Below the pieces are notes generated by a model. It searched no databases. It saw only the letters and a list, made by a program, of their open reading frames with translations, and was not told where the DNA came from. A program made the position numbers and the translations under genes. A DNA stretch of 36,821 nt from NCBI GenBank assembly GCA_002323995.1, contig DCQY01000107.1:31470-68290 (forward strand), read 5' to 3'. This DNA is from Akkermansiaceae bacterium UBA1506. GTDB taxonomy: Bacteria; Verrucomicrobiota; Verrucomicrobiia; Verrucomicrobiales; DEV007. The first letter of the stretch is position 1, and every line of letters begins with the position of its first letter. Positions 15,396 through 24,243 of this stretch are shown here, one piece after another.

Positions 15396-15839
15396 ATGGA
15401 ACAACAGCTGACTGAAACAACCATGGCCCAAATGCTCGGCGGCCAGCGGATGACAAAGCAACGTCGTCTCGTGTTTGACGTGGTCAAGGAACTCTCCCCT
15501 ACCCACCCTACGGCTTCGGCAGTTTACGGAAGGGCTAAGAAGCGTATGCCGTCCATCTCGCTGGCGACGGTTTATAATGTTTTAGAGACGCTTACCGATG
15601 CGGGAATCGTCACCCAAGTCAATATCGACCGCGAAGCATCGCGGTTTTGCCCCAACTTGCACCCGCATGCACACTTCTTTTGCGACAAGTGTGATTCCGT
15701 TTTTGATGTCGACCTCCATAAGCATGCCAATGCCGCAGAGCCCTGGAATCTGCCTGATGGCTCTCGCATAGAACAGATGAATGTTGCTATGCGCGGAATT
15801 TGTCCCGCTTGTCGCGAAGCAGACAAATGCAACGATTGA
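15396..15839 (+). CDS. Fur-family transcriptional regulator, upstream of suf
   Basis: The start is the ATG at 15396 (147 residues); a TTG at 15345 would lie inside the palindrome. The winged helix includes MTKQRRLVFDVV and PSISLATVYNVLETLTDAGI. The metal-binding half carries the Cys pairs CDKC and CPAC, which form the structural zinc site, and HPHAHFFC. By comparison with Bacillus PerR, two His and one Asp (VFDVD) of the regulatory site are kept, but the position of PerR Asp85 is Cys (SRFC). It could therefore sense iron or peroxide, or something else. It begins a run with sufC 9 bases downstream and probably represses that run. The name Fur or PerR is not settled. Confidence 0.9.
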   Translation: MEQQLTETTMAQMLGGQRMTKQRRLVFDVVKELSPTHPTASAVYGRAKKRMPSISLATVYNVLETLTDAGIVTQVNIDREASRFCPNLHPHAHFFCDKCDSVFDVDLHKHANAAEPWNLPDGSRIEQMNVAMRGICPACREADKCND

Positions 15840-15848
15840 TTTTCAGAC

Positions 15849-16607
15849 ATGAGCCAAACACTCAACATTCAGAATCTGCACGCTTCCGTTGACGGAATCG
15901 AAATACTCAAGGGATTAGACCTTGAGGTTCCAAAAGGCGAAGTGCACGCGATCATGGGGCCTAATGGTTCCGGTAAGTCTACCCTCTCCAAGGTTCTGGC
16001 AGGCCACGAGGACTATGAGGTGACCGATGGTCGAGTTACGATGGACGGCACCGACCTGATGGAGCTTGAAATCGATGAGCGCTCTCGCGAAGGGCTTTTC
16101 CTCGCTTTTCAGTATCCCCACGAGATTCCGGGAGTGAGCAACGCCAACTTTCTTCGTGCGGCTCTTCAGGCCCGTCTTCCCGAGGGCGAGGAGATTGATG
16201 CGGTGGGCTTCTACAAGGAAATGTATGCGAAGATGGATGCACTGAGCATGGACCGAAAGTTCACTGGCCGCGCCGTGAATGACGGATTCTCCGGCGGGGA
16301 GAAGAAGAGAAACGAAATTCTTCAGATGATGATGCTCGAACCGAGTTATGCCATTCTCGACGAAACCGATTCAGGTCTCGATATCGATGCACTTAAGATC
16401 GTTGCCGAAGGAGTCAATCGTATGCGCTCTCCTGAGCGAGGCTTCCTTGTCATCACCCATTATCAGCGTCTGCTTGACTACATTGTACCGGATGTGGTGC
16501 ACGTGCTTTTCGACGGGCGAATCATTAAGACTGGCGATAAAGAGCTCGCCCATGAGCTCGAGGAAAAAGGGTATGACTGGCTCACCAATGAGTTGGTTGC
16601 TGTGTAA
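15849..16607 (+). CDS. sufC: Fe-S cluster assembly ATPase SufC
   Basis: SufC is the ABC-type ATPase of the SufBCD scaffold, where it drives the change in shape needed to build Fe-S clusters in the cytoplasm. The 252 residues are the normal length. Walker A is GPNGSGKST (37-45), the Q-loop lies in FLAFQYPHEIPGV, the signature is FSGGEKKRNE and Walker B is AILDETDSGLDID. The DSGLD form and EKKRNE are specific to SufC. It follows the Fur-family gene by 9 bases. The 41 bases to sufB hold a 12-base palindrome (16626-16637) and a good ribosome site. Confidence 0.98.
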   Translation: MSQTLNIQNLHASVDGIEILKGLDLEVPKGEVHAIMGPNGSGKSTLSKVLAGHEDYEVTDGRVTMDGTDLMELEIDERSREGLFLAFQYPHEIPGVSNANFLRAALQARLPEGEEIDAVGFYKEMYAKMDALSMDRKFTGRAVNDGFSGGEKKRNEILQMMMLEPSYAILDETDSGLDIDALKIVAEGVNRMRSPERGFLVITHYQRLLDYIVPDVVHVLFDGRIIKTGDKELAHELEEKGYDWLTNELVAV

Positions 16608-16625
16608 ACCAAATTTGAATGGGAA

Positions 16626-16644
16626 ACCTTTAAAGGTAAGAAAG
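16626..16644 (+). promoter_or_regulatory. Ribosome binding site of sufB with small palindrome before it
   Basis: ACCTTTAAAGGT (16626-16637) is a perfect 12-base palindrome. AAGAAAGGA follows directly, a good Shine-Dalgarno match ending about 5 bases before the sufB ATG at 16649. A hairpin here could tune sufB translation, but the stem is short. Confidence 0.4.
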
Positions 16645-16648
16645 GATC

Positions 16649-18064
16649 ATGGCTGATAGCGCAACACTCGAAGCGGTTAATATCGATAACGAAGCCGGGA
16701 ATTTCACCTATCCGGAGGACTACGAGCACGATGCCGGGTATGGCTTGACGGCCGATACGATCGATTACATTTCCGATATTAAGAAAGAGGCTGATTGGAT
16801 TCGTGAGTTTCGTCACAAGGCGCTCAAAAGTTTTAACAACAAGCCGATGCCGACCCACTGGGCTAGCAAGGATCTCGAAAATATCGTCTTCGATAACATT
16901 CGATACTATCTCTCGAAGGGTCAGAAGCCGACTCGCAGTTGGGATGAAGTTCCAGATGATGTGAAAGAGACGTTTGAGAGGCTTGGTATCCCGGAAAAGG
17001 AACGCAAGTTTCTCGCTGGAGTAGAAGCACAGTTCGATTCAGAGGCGGCATACTCTAACGTGAAGGAGAGCCTTGAGAAGGAGGGTGTCATCTTTGTTAA
17101 CTCCACTGAAGGTCTCCGTGAGCACCCCGAGCTCTTCAAAAAGTGGTTTGGTAAGGTGATCCCGACAGGCGACAATAAATTCTCAGCATTGAACAGCGCT
17201 GTCTTTTCCGGTGGTAGTTTCATCTATGTGCCTCCGGGGGTTAAGGTGGCCCATCCATTGCAAGCCTATTTTCGAATCAACGCTGAAAATTTCGGTCAGT
17301 TTGAGCGAACCCTAATCGTAGTCGATGAAGGCGCTGAAGTGACCTACATGGAAGGCTGCACCGCGCCCAAATTTGAGACCGCAACGCTGCACAGCGCGGT
17401 TGTCGAGCTGGTTGCGATGAAAGACGCTAAGATCCAATATATCACAGTGCAGAACTGGTCGAACAACGTCTTTAATCTGGTGACGAAGCGCGGCATGGCG
17501 CATGAGAATGCCGAGATCCGGTGGATCGACTGTAACATTGGTTCGCGCCTCACTATGAAGTATCCGGGAGTGATCATGAAAGGTCGTAAAGCTCGCGGGG
17601 AGGTGATTTCTATTGCCCTGGCGAATGACGGACAGCATCAAGATACGGGTGCGAAAATGATCCATGCCGCGGACGAAACAACTTCCAACGTGGTCTCCAA
17701 GTCTATCTCCGTCGGCGAGGGTCGCTCCACCTATCGAGGCCAAGTTCATATTCCCAAGCATCTCAAAGGATGTAAGAACAACACGGAATGTGATGCACTT
17801 TTAATCAATTCAAACAGCCGCACGGATACTTACCCCGCTATCACCGTTCGTGGCAATCAGCACGCGACTCAGCATGAAGCGAGTGTCAGTCAGGTTAGCG
17901 AGGATCAAATTTTTTACATGCAGCAGCGTGGCCTCTCAGAAGGTGAAGCAATGAGTCTCAGTGTGAACGGATTTGTAAACGATCTCGTTCGTGAGTTTCC
18001 CATGGAATACAGCGTCGAGTTGAAGCGCCTCATCGACATGGAAATGGAGGGTAGTGTCGGCTGA
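16649..18064 (+). CDS. sufB: Fe-S cluster assembly scaffold SufB
   Basis: SufB is the scaffold subunit of the SufBC2D complex. The 471-residue length is normal. Conserved stretches include KWFGKVIPTGDNKFSALNSA, the beta-helix core around VEGCTAPKFETATLHSAVVE, and the C-terminal CKNNTECDALLINSNSRTD with the conserved ECD Cys, followed by HEASVSQVSEDQIFYMQQRG. This Cys corresponds by position to the persulfide-accepting Cys of E. coli SufB, which I infer from the motif. It is co-transcribed with sufC and sufD. Start choice is supported by the AGAAAGGA ribosome site. Confidence 0.98.
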   Translation: MADSATLEAVNIDNEAGNFTYPEDYEHDAGYGLTADTIDYISDIKKEADWIREFRHKALKSFNNKPMPTHWASKDLENIVFDNIRYYLSKGQKPTRSWDEVPDDVKETFERLGIPEKERKFLAGVEAQFDSEAAYSNVKESLEKEGVIFVNSTEGLREHPELFKKWFGKVIPTGDNKFSALNSAVFSGGSFIYVPPGVKVAHPLQAYFRINAENFGQFERTLIVVDEGAEVTYMEGCTAPKFETATLHSAVVELVAMKDAKIQYITVQNWSNNVFNLVTKRGMAHENAEIRWIDCNIGSRLTMKYPGVIMKGRKARGEVISIALANDGQHQDTGAKMIHAADETTSNVVSKSISVGEGRSTYRGQVHIPKHLKGCKNNTECDALLINSNSRTDTYPAITVRGNQHATQHEASVSQVSEDQIFYMQQRGLSEGEAMSLSVNGFVNDLVREFPMEYSVELKRLIDMEMEGSVG

Positions 18065-18092
18065 CGCCCCTATCCTAACAAAATTTTAATTG

Positions 18093-19436
18093 ATGTCTAC
18101 GACACTCACTCCTACTGCTGGCTCAATGGCAGAAGAAAACCCAGTTTCTTGGTTTGCCGCTCCGCCCGTGTTTGATCTTGGATTGGAGCTCCCCGATTGG
18201 TATCGCCAGCTCCAGGAGACGTCGTGGCAGACGTTTCTTACTCTGCCGGAGCCAGCGCGCACAGACCAGAACTGGCGTTTCTCAGATCTCAAAAAAGTGC
18301 GTTTTTCTGAGCTTCAGGCAGCTCGGCCTGCTGAGAATGCTGAAGCCTTAGTACAGCGTGCTAAGACCGAACGAGTTGAGGACTTTGCGGCTCACTTTGT
18401 GTTTGCCAACAACCGTCTCATCCACTCGGAAATTAACGAATTGCCCGCCGGAGCTATCTGCCTTCCCTTGAATGAGGCGTTAGTGGAGTGCGGTGATTTG
18501 GTAAAGAATCATTTCATGAAGGAGGAAGGCTCCCTTGGTGGTTCCAAGTTTTCAGCTTTGCATGCTGCAGCTACTTTGAGCGGTTTATTTATTCACTTTC
18601 CACAGGGCGCCACCTGTAAGTTGCCCATCCTCACGCACCACTTTGCCTCCGGTGACTTTAATTGTGTTTTCCCTCACATGTTAGTGGTCGCAGAGGGACA
18701 GGCGGAAGTGACTGTCCTTGAGACCTTTGAGACTGCTGCTGAGGACGAGCAAACGTTCTTCTTCGCGAACACTGACCTGATAGCGAATAACGGCGCTAAC
18801 TTGCAATATGTTGCGCTTCAGGATGAAAGTGATCACGGGCCTAAGCACATCCAACTTAACAGTTCGCGAGTTGGGCGCGATGCCAATATTAAGTCAGCAT
18901 TTGTGAACCTTGGAGCTGCGTGGGTTCGGCAGGAAGCGATTGCGCGCATGATGGAAGAGGGTTCGGATTGCCAAGTCTTCAGCGCGAATCTAGCTAACGG
19001 AACTCAGGAATATGATCAGCGCACCCTGCAGTCGCATGAGGCGCAGCATACGACCAGCGATCTACTTTTTAAGAATGCACTTTACGACCAGGCTCGAACA
19101 ATTTTTGCCGGTCTCATCGAGGTTCAGTCCGGTTCTCACCACACGGACTCATACCAGACCTGCCGGAATTTACTCGGTAGTGATCAGGCGGAAGCTAACG
19201 CGATGCCTGGGCTCGAAATCGATGCTGATCAGGTGAAATGTTCTCACGGATCGACTTCTGGCCAGATCAGTGACGAAGAGATCTTCTACTTGCAGGCCCG
19301 AGGCATTCCGGCTGAGCAGGCGCGACAGATAATTAGTCTTGGGTTTCTCAACGAATCGATCGCCCGACTCAAGGGTGAAGCGGTTCAGAGCTATCTGTTT
19401 GATCGGGTCGAGCGCAAGTTCAAGAGCCTGACCTAG
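18093..19436 (+). CDS. sufD: Fe-S cluster assembly protein SufD
   Basis: SufD is the SufB paralogue that completes SufBC2D. From the ATG at 18093 it has 447 residues; a TTG just before is also open. It has the N-terminal PDWYRQLQETSWQTFLTLPEP region, typical of SufD, then the beta-helix core, and ends in VKCSHGSTSGQISDEEIFYL, which keeps the conserved His of the SufB-SufD cluster site. QARGIPAEQARQIISLGFL is the usual C-terminal helix. It follows sufB by 28 bases. No sufS, sufE or sufU is in this window; the gene run stops here with a terminator. Confidence 0.97.
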   Translation: MSTTLTPTAGSMAEENPVSWFAAPPVFDLGLELPDWYRQLQETSWQTFLTLPEPARTDQNWRFSDLKKVRFSELQAARPAENAEALVQRAKTERVEDFAAHFVFANNRLIHSEINELPAGAICLPLNEALVECGDLVKNHFMKEEGSLGGSKFSALHAAATLSGLFIHFPQGATCKLPILTHHFASGDFNCVFPHMLVVAEGQAEVTVLETFETAAEDEQTFFFANTDLIANNGANLQYVALQDESDHGPKHIQLNSSRVGRDANIKSAFVNLGAAWVRQEAIARMMEEGSDCQVFSANLANGTQEYDQRTLQSHEAQHTTSDLLFKNALYDQARTIFAGLIEVQSGSHHTDSYQTCRNLLGSDQAEANAMPGLEIDADQVKCSHGSTSGQISDEEIFYLQARGIPAEQARQIISLGFLNESIARLKGEAVQSYLFDRVERKFKSLT

Positions 19437-19474
19437 TGCCGGCTTCCGAAATCCAGTTATTAATCGAAACAGCT

Positions 19475-19502
19475 AAGGGTCCCGACAATAGGGGCTTTTT
19501 TT
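19475..19502 (+). terminator. Intrinsic terminator after sufD
   Basis: AAGGGTCCC pairs with GGGGCTTTT (G-T pairs included) around GACAATA, and the 3' arm runs into seven T residues (19496-19502). It lies 38 bases past the sufD stop and before the converging alaS gene. Confidence 0.75.
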
Positions 19503-19524
19503 AAGGCGGAAAAAGTTGGGCGGT

Positions 19525-22347
19525 TTAGCTGAGTAGTTCCTGAGCTTTAGCTATCACAGCGTTGGCCTGATCGGCTGCATTGGGAGCAGCGCCGCGGGCC
19601 ATTTCAGGCTTACCGCCACCTTTGCCGCCGGCGACCGCGAGAGACTCGCGAACGACATCGCCGGCCTTGACCTTGTCGGTGCAGTCAGCTGATACTACTG
19701 AACCAAAGTGGAGCGTGCCGCCAGACACAACGCCAAGAGCCACTGCGCCGCTAAACTGGCGTGCTTTTATAACGTTCATAGCCTCCTGAAGTAGGGCCGG
19801 ATTGTCGCCTGGAAGCAGACCGGCGTAGGTTTGGCTGCCGTAGTTGGCAAGGGTGTCCTCATACCACTGGACTGCGATTTGAGCGGCGGCTCCGGCGGAA
19901 GCTTTCTTGACGCTTTTTTCAGCCTCGATCGCGGCTGCCTTCGTCGTGTCGCGGTGTTCCCCGAAACTCTTTAGAAGTGTGTCAGCAACAGCGGGATCGC
20001 CGGCTTCGATGGCTTCATTGATCTTGGCAGCGAAGTCGTTATCAGACTCGATGCTGCGCGTATCCTGTTTGAGAGCGGCCAGCTTTTCATTAGCTGAAGT
20101 TAGTTTTGCGGTGAGCTCCTCCAACTCGGAGGCAACAGTTGCACTTTGACTGGAAATAAGTTCGCACGCAGCTGAGCCACAGACCGCTTCAATTCGGCGA
20201 ATGCCGGCAGCGACTGCGCCTTCGCTTTTCACCTTGAAATAACCGATCGACTGGGTCGACGGGACGTGGGTGCCACCGCAGAGTTCCATTGAATAACCGT
20301 CGAAGGAACCTTTCTTTCCGCCGATCTGAACAACGCGTACGAGGTCGCCATACTTATCGCCAAAAAATTGCATAATGTTAGGGTGGTCTTTGATCTCCCT
20401 GTGAGGCACTTCGGAAATGCTGACGGGATCATCTGAGCCGATGCAGCTATTCACTTCGGCCTCGATCCGGCTGATCTGATCGGTGTCGAGAGCCTTCGAA
20501 TTGAAGTCGAAACGCAGTCGGTCAGCGGCCACGAGCGAACCCTGCTGAGTAGCATCCGGGCTGACAATCTGGTGCAGAGCCCAGTGGAAAAGGTGGGTCG
20601 CGGTGTGATGCTTTTCAATCGCGCGGCGACGGTCAGCATCGACCTTGAGGTAAACCGCATCAGTGTTGGGCTTTTCGGCAAGTTGTAGCACCGTGGCTTC
20701 GCCGACGCCGAGGACGGACACCACCTCGATTTCGGTGCCGTTGCCAACAAGGGTGCCGGTATCGCCAACCTGACCTCCTTTCTCGATGTAAAAGGGGCTC
20801 TTGTCGACGATCGCAAAAATGCCGTTGTCGTTTTCGATAAGCTCAACAATTCTTGCGTCGGTTTCGTCCAGATCAAACCCGACGTATTCGGTGACCACAT
20901 CTGTTTCGATGGAGACCGCCTCGACGACCTGGTTCTTTTGACCTATGGAACCCGTATTCTTGTGGGCTTCGACAAGCCGCTCTACTTCCTGCTGATCGGC
21001 GTTCAAGGAGCGTTCGTCGAGCAGTAGCTGAGTTAGGTCTGTAGGAAAGCCGTAGGTTTCCCAAAGCTTAACGACGGTGTCTGCTGGGAAATTGTTGCCG
21101 GCTTCGACCTTGGCTGCAGCATCTTCGAAAAGTTTCAAGCCACGGTCGAGGGTGCGGTTAAATTGCTCTTCTTCAGCCTTGAGCGTGGCTTCGATTTTCT
21201 CCTGCCGGCTGGCGAGCTCAGGAAAGACGTCGCCCATTTCCTGAACCAACACATGAACGAGCTGGTGGAGGAAGGAATTTTCAGCATCGAATCCGAGGAC
21301 GCGTCCGAAACGGACGGCGCGGCGGAGGATATTGCGGATCACATAGTTGCGGCCGCCGTTGCCGGGCTCAATACCGTCGGCGATGGCGAAGCTGGTCGTT
21401 CGGATATGATCGCCGATGACGCGAAAAGCGATGTCGATTTGCTCCTGCTCGCTGAGGCCGGCGCGGGTGCCGCCTTCGGGTACGGTGGAGGTGTATTTCT
21501 TCCCGGTCAACTCGGAGAGCTTATCAAAGATAGGAGAGAAGACGTCGGTGTCGTAGTTGGAGGCGAGCGTCGAGAAGTCAGTCAGCCCATTGGTGCACTG
21601 AATGATGGAAGCGACACGCTCGAAACCCATGCCGGTGTCGACGTGGCAGGCCGGGAGCGGTCGAAAGGTGCCGTCTTCGTTCGCGTTAAACTGAATAAAG
21701 ACGAGGTTCCAGATTTCGATGCAGCGGGAGTCGTCAGCGTTGACGAGGCTGCCCTTCGTGTCGCCTTCCGGCGTGAGGTCGATATGGAGCTCGGAACACG
21801 GACCGCAGGGACCGGTTTCGCCCATCATCCAGAAGTTGTCCTTCTTGTTGCCGTTAACGATGTGGACCTTTGGATCGAGGCCTTCGGCTTCGAAGATAGC
21901 CGCCCAGAAGTCGTAAGCTTCCTGGTCAAATTCGGCCGGGTCGCCCTCGGCTGGAGCGTAGACGGTCGCGTAGAGGCGGTTGGCAGGAATGCCCCAGCGC
22001 TTGTTGATCAATTCCCAGGCCCACTCGATGGCCTCTTTCTTGAAGTAGTCGCCAAAGCTCCAGTTGCCCAGCATCTCGAAGAGCGTGTGGTGGTAGGTGT
22101 CGTAGCCCACATCCTCGAGGTCGTTGTGTTTGCCTCCGGCGCGAATGCACTTCTGCGTATCGGCGGCACGTGGCGGATCGAACGGGGAGGCATCGGTTCC
22201 TAGGAAATACGGGATAAACTGATTCATCCCCGCGTTGGTGAACAACAGGTTCGGGGAAGTTGGCATCAGGCTGGCAGAGGGCACTATGGTGTGTTGCTTT
22301 TCAGCGAAAAAATCGAGAAAGGACTGCCGTATTTCACGTGAGGTCAT
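19525..22347 (-). CDS. alaS: Alanine--tRNA ligase
   Basis: The enzyme charges tRNA-Ala in the cytoplasm. The 940-residue length is slightly above the usual 870-880. The catalytic domain starts with REIRQSFLDFFAEKQHTIVP and has FTNAGMNQF and GETGPCGPCSELHID (176-190). The editing domain has HHTATH (580-585) and C690-GGTH694, the zinc-binding editing residues. A coiled region (about 720-760) precedes the C-Ala domain, which ends with VAGGKGGGKPEMARGAA. All key residues appear intact. It stands alone; a 16-base inverted repeat lies just upstream of the start. Confidence 0.98.
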   Translation of the reverse strand: MTSREIRQSFLDFFAEKQHTIVPSASLMPTSPNLLFTNAGMNQFIPYFLGTDASPFDPPRAADTQKCIRAGGKHNDLEDVGYDTYHHTLFEMLGNWSFGDYFKKEAIEWAWELINKRWGIPANRLYATVYAPAEGDPAEFDQEAYDFWAAIFEAEGLDPKVHIVNGNKKDNFWMMGETGPCGPCSELHIDLTPEGDTKGSLVNADDSRCIEIWNLVFIQFNANEDGTFRPLPACHVDTGMGFERVASIIQCTNGLTDFSTLASNYDTDVFSPIFDKLSELTGKKYTSTVPEGGTRAGLSEQEQIDIAFRVIGDHIRTTSFAIADGIEPGNGGRNYVIRNILRRAVRFGRVLGFDAENSFLHQLVHVLVQEMGDVFPELASRQEKIEATLKAEEEQFNRTLDRGLKLFEDAAAKVEAGNNFPADTVVKLWETYGFPTDLTQLLLDERSLNADQQEVERLVEAHKNTGSIGQKNQVVEAVSIETDVVTEYVGFDLDETDARIVELIENDNGIFAIVDKSPFYIEKGGQVGDTGTLVGNGTEIEVVSVLGVGEATVLQLAEKPNTDAVYLKVDADRRRAIEKHHTATHLFHWALHQIVSPDATQQGSLVAADRLRFDFNSKALDTDQISRIEAEVNSCIGSDDPVSISEVPHREIKDHPNIMQFFGDKYGDLVRVVQIGGKKGSFDGYSMELCGGTHVPSTQSIGYFKVKSEGAVAAGIRRIEAVCGSAACELISSQSATVASELEELTAKLTSANEKLAALKQDTRSIESDNDFAAKINEAIEAGDPAVADTLLKSFGEHRDTTKAAAIEAEKSVKKASAGAAAQIAVQWYEDTLANYGSQTYAGLLPGDNPALLQEAMNVIKARQFSGAVALGVVSGGTLHFGSVVSADCTDKVKAGDVVRESLAVAGGKGGGKPEMARGAAPNAADQANAVIAKAQELLS

Positions 22348-22363
22348 AGCGCGGGGAGCTTAC

Positions 22364-22379
22364 TCCGCGATTTCGCGGA
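22364..22379 (-). promoter_or_regulatory. Perfect inverted repeat upstream of alaS
   Basis: TCCGCGA and TCGCGGA pair around two bases, 16 bases before the alaS ATG. In E. coli AlaRS represses its own gene by binding a palindrome near the start site, so a similar control is conceivable here. Proof is lacking. On RNA it would form a hairpin in the leader. Confidence 0.4.
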
Positions 22380-22489
22380 CGCAAGTCGACCTGGGGGGGC
22401 TGAGACTGGGAAAATGGGCCGGTAGCGAGGAAAGGTTTTTCATTTTTCTAAATCCAGTTCCGGAATTCCCACGAAGTTGTTGGCAACAT

Positions 22490-24190
22490 ATGAAGACGCT
22501 TTATCCATGGATCTCCCTGCCGGTCATCGTTTCTACGATGTTGGTTGCCCTCGTTGCTGTCGAAGTTCATGCCGCTGATCCGGCTGAAGCAAAGACGATC
22601 GGTCGCACCATTCGTGAGCAGCCGGAGTTGTCCCGATTCCTCGAGGTCCTTGAGAAGAGTGAGATCATTTCGGATCTTTCGGAAAATACAAGAAGTCGTT
22701 TTACGGTTTTCGCTCCGGTGAACGGCGCGTTTGAAAAGCTCCCCGAGGGCGCGGTGACGACGCTTCTGGATCCCCGCAATGACGACCGACTGGAGGAGGT
22801 GCTTCGCTTTCACGTGCTGGGGCGCTCCGAGCCGGCTTTCGCCCTCGAGAAATACGCGCTACTGCGAATGCTTACCGGACAGTTTGTTTCCATCGACTAT
22901 CCGGCGGGAAAGATCGGCGAGGCCAGTTTCACCGGAAAGGCGATTTCTTGTTCCAATGGTGTGATTTACCTGATCGACACGGTTCTTACACCATCGACCG
23001 ATGACCTGTTTCAGCGGCTTCAAAAGGACGGACGCTTCAGCATCTTTACCCGCGCGATCACCGCCAGCCGCCAAGGCAAGCTCTTCCAGAACATGCACGG
23101 GCTCTACACGACCTTTGCTCCGACAGACGAAGCCTTTGAAAAACTGCCTCCCGAATTGGTGGAATCGCTCTTCAAGCCGGAGAACGATGAACGCCTCGAA
23201 GACATCATCAAACATCACATTGTGCAGGGAATCGTCGCGGCGGGGAAAGTGCCTGGCTATCGCAGCCTTGGCGTTGCGGATGTGGTGCCTCGGTCGGCTT
23301 TCGGCCAGCAGATTAATTTCAAGGCAACCGCGGACGGGCCCACCATTGATGGTGCGGCTGTCATCGAAGCCGACCTTCCCTGCGCCAACGGCATTGTCCA
23401 CGTAATTGATTCTGTGATCCCTCCGGTGGAGAAAAGTCTGCTCGACCTGTTGCGAGAGGAGGAGCGTTTCACCACGCTGGTATCACTGTTGGAAGCTACC
23501 GGGCTTGATCTGCCCGTCGCGTCCTCGTCTGAATTCACCATCTTCGCTCCAATCAATGAAGCTTGGGAAAAGTCACCGTATGCGGAGCTGATCAACGATC
23601 CCACAGGACTCAACCGGGAAGCTTTGTTTGGTATCCTTGCCCGTCATGTCATCACGGGTAAACACGTCAGTGAGAACAGTATCGCATACGAAAAGCTGCG
23701 CACCATTCATGGGGCTCCGATCTACCTGACTCGCGATGGTGAGGATCGTCGAATCAGCGAAGTGGCCATTAATGAGACAGATACGGAAGCCTTCAACGGG
23801 CTCATCAATGCGATCGAGGCGGTCATTGATGACCCGATGGAACTTCCTGAAGGCGATATCTCCACCGTCGACGCCATTGAATTTGTGCAGGAAACGTTGG
23901 AGCAGGCGGCACCTCTCTATGGGGATGGCCAGTATGAGCTCTGCTGGCGCTATTACACCCGCCGTGGATACGAGTTCCTGTCTAAGTATTCCGCGTTCAT
24001 CGACGACCAACAAAGACAGCGGTTTGCGGGGGCAATCGAGGATGATCAACCCGTCTTCCAGTTCGCTGCCGAAGCCTGGTCATCTCGCAATGCCTATCGT
24101 GATGTGCTTCGTATTCTCGAGCAGCGTGAAGATCGCATCCAGGATAGCTACCTGATGCAGGTTCCCGACCGGGCTCGTTTTGGGCGGTGA
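22490..24190 (+). CDS. Exported protein with three FAS1 (fasciclin) domains
   Basis: The frame is open further back into alaS, but the ATG at 22490 gives a clean signal peptide (LPVIVSTMLVALVAVEVHA), so I place the start there (566 residues). Three FAS1 repeats follow. Each opens with an F-T-x-F-A-P-like motif (FTVFAPVNGAFEKLP, YTTFAPTDEAFEKLPPE, FTIFAPINEAWEKSP) and repeats 1 and 2 end in DTVLTP and DSVIPP. A further C-terminal segment of about 110 residues (LCWRYYTRRGYEFLSKYSAF) is helical and resembles no family I know. FAS1 domains mediate adhesion or matrix contact. It is probably on the cell surface or secreted. The gene diverges from alaS. Confidence 0.9.
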   Translation: MKTLYPWISLPVIVSTMLVALVAVEVHAADPAEAKTIGRTIREQPELSRFLEVLEKSEIISDLSENTRSRFTVFAPVNGAFEKLPEGAVTTLLDPRNDDRLEEVLRFHVLGRSEPAFALEKYALLRMLTGQFVSIDYPAGKIGEASFTGKAISCSNGVIYLIDTVLTPSTDDLFQRLQKDGRFSIFTRAITASRQGKLFQNMHGLYTTFAPTDEAFEKLPPELVESLFKPENDERLEDIIKHHIVQGIVAAGKVPGYRSLGVADVVPRSAFGQQINFKATADGPTIDGAAVIEADLPCANGIVHVIDSVIPPVEKSLLDLLREEERFTTLVSLLEATGLDLPVASSSEFTIFAPINEAWEKSPYAELINDPTGLNREALFGILARHVITGKHVSENSIAYEKLRTIHGAPIYLTRDGEDRRISEVAINETDTEAFNGLINAIEAVIDDPMELPEGDISTVDAIEFVQETLEQAAPLYGDGQYELCWRYYTRRGYEFLSKYSAFIDDQQRQRFAGAIEDDQPVFQFAAEAWSSRNAYRDVLRILEQREDRIQDSYLMQVPDRARFGR

Positions 24191-24208
24191 AGAAAACTGA
24201 GTGGTAGT

Positions 24209-24230
24209 TGGTGCGCTGGGGAGCTCACCA
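24209..24230. terminator. Hairpin between converging genes, possible terminator
   Basis: TGGTG and CACCA pair, with an inner GCT/AGC stem around a GGGG loop and one C-T mismatch. It lies 19 bases past the FAS1 gene stop and 14 bases past the end of the minus-strand gene. No T run follows. Confidence 0.3.
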
Positions 24231-24243
24231 TTGATGGCCCCTC

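Noticed and set aside
21163..22203. Long plus-strand open frame antisense to alaS
   Set aside because: alaS is certain on the minus strand; the antisense frame has repeated low-complexity acidic/Gly stretches, typical of a shadow frame.
22235..22489. N-terminal extension of the FAS1 protein
   Set aside because: Would overlap alaS; the ATG at 22490 starts a clear signal peptide.
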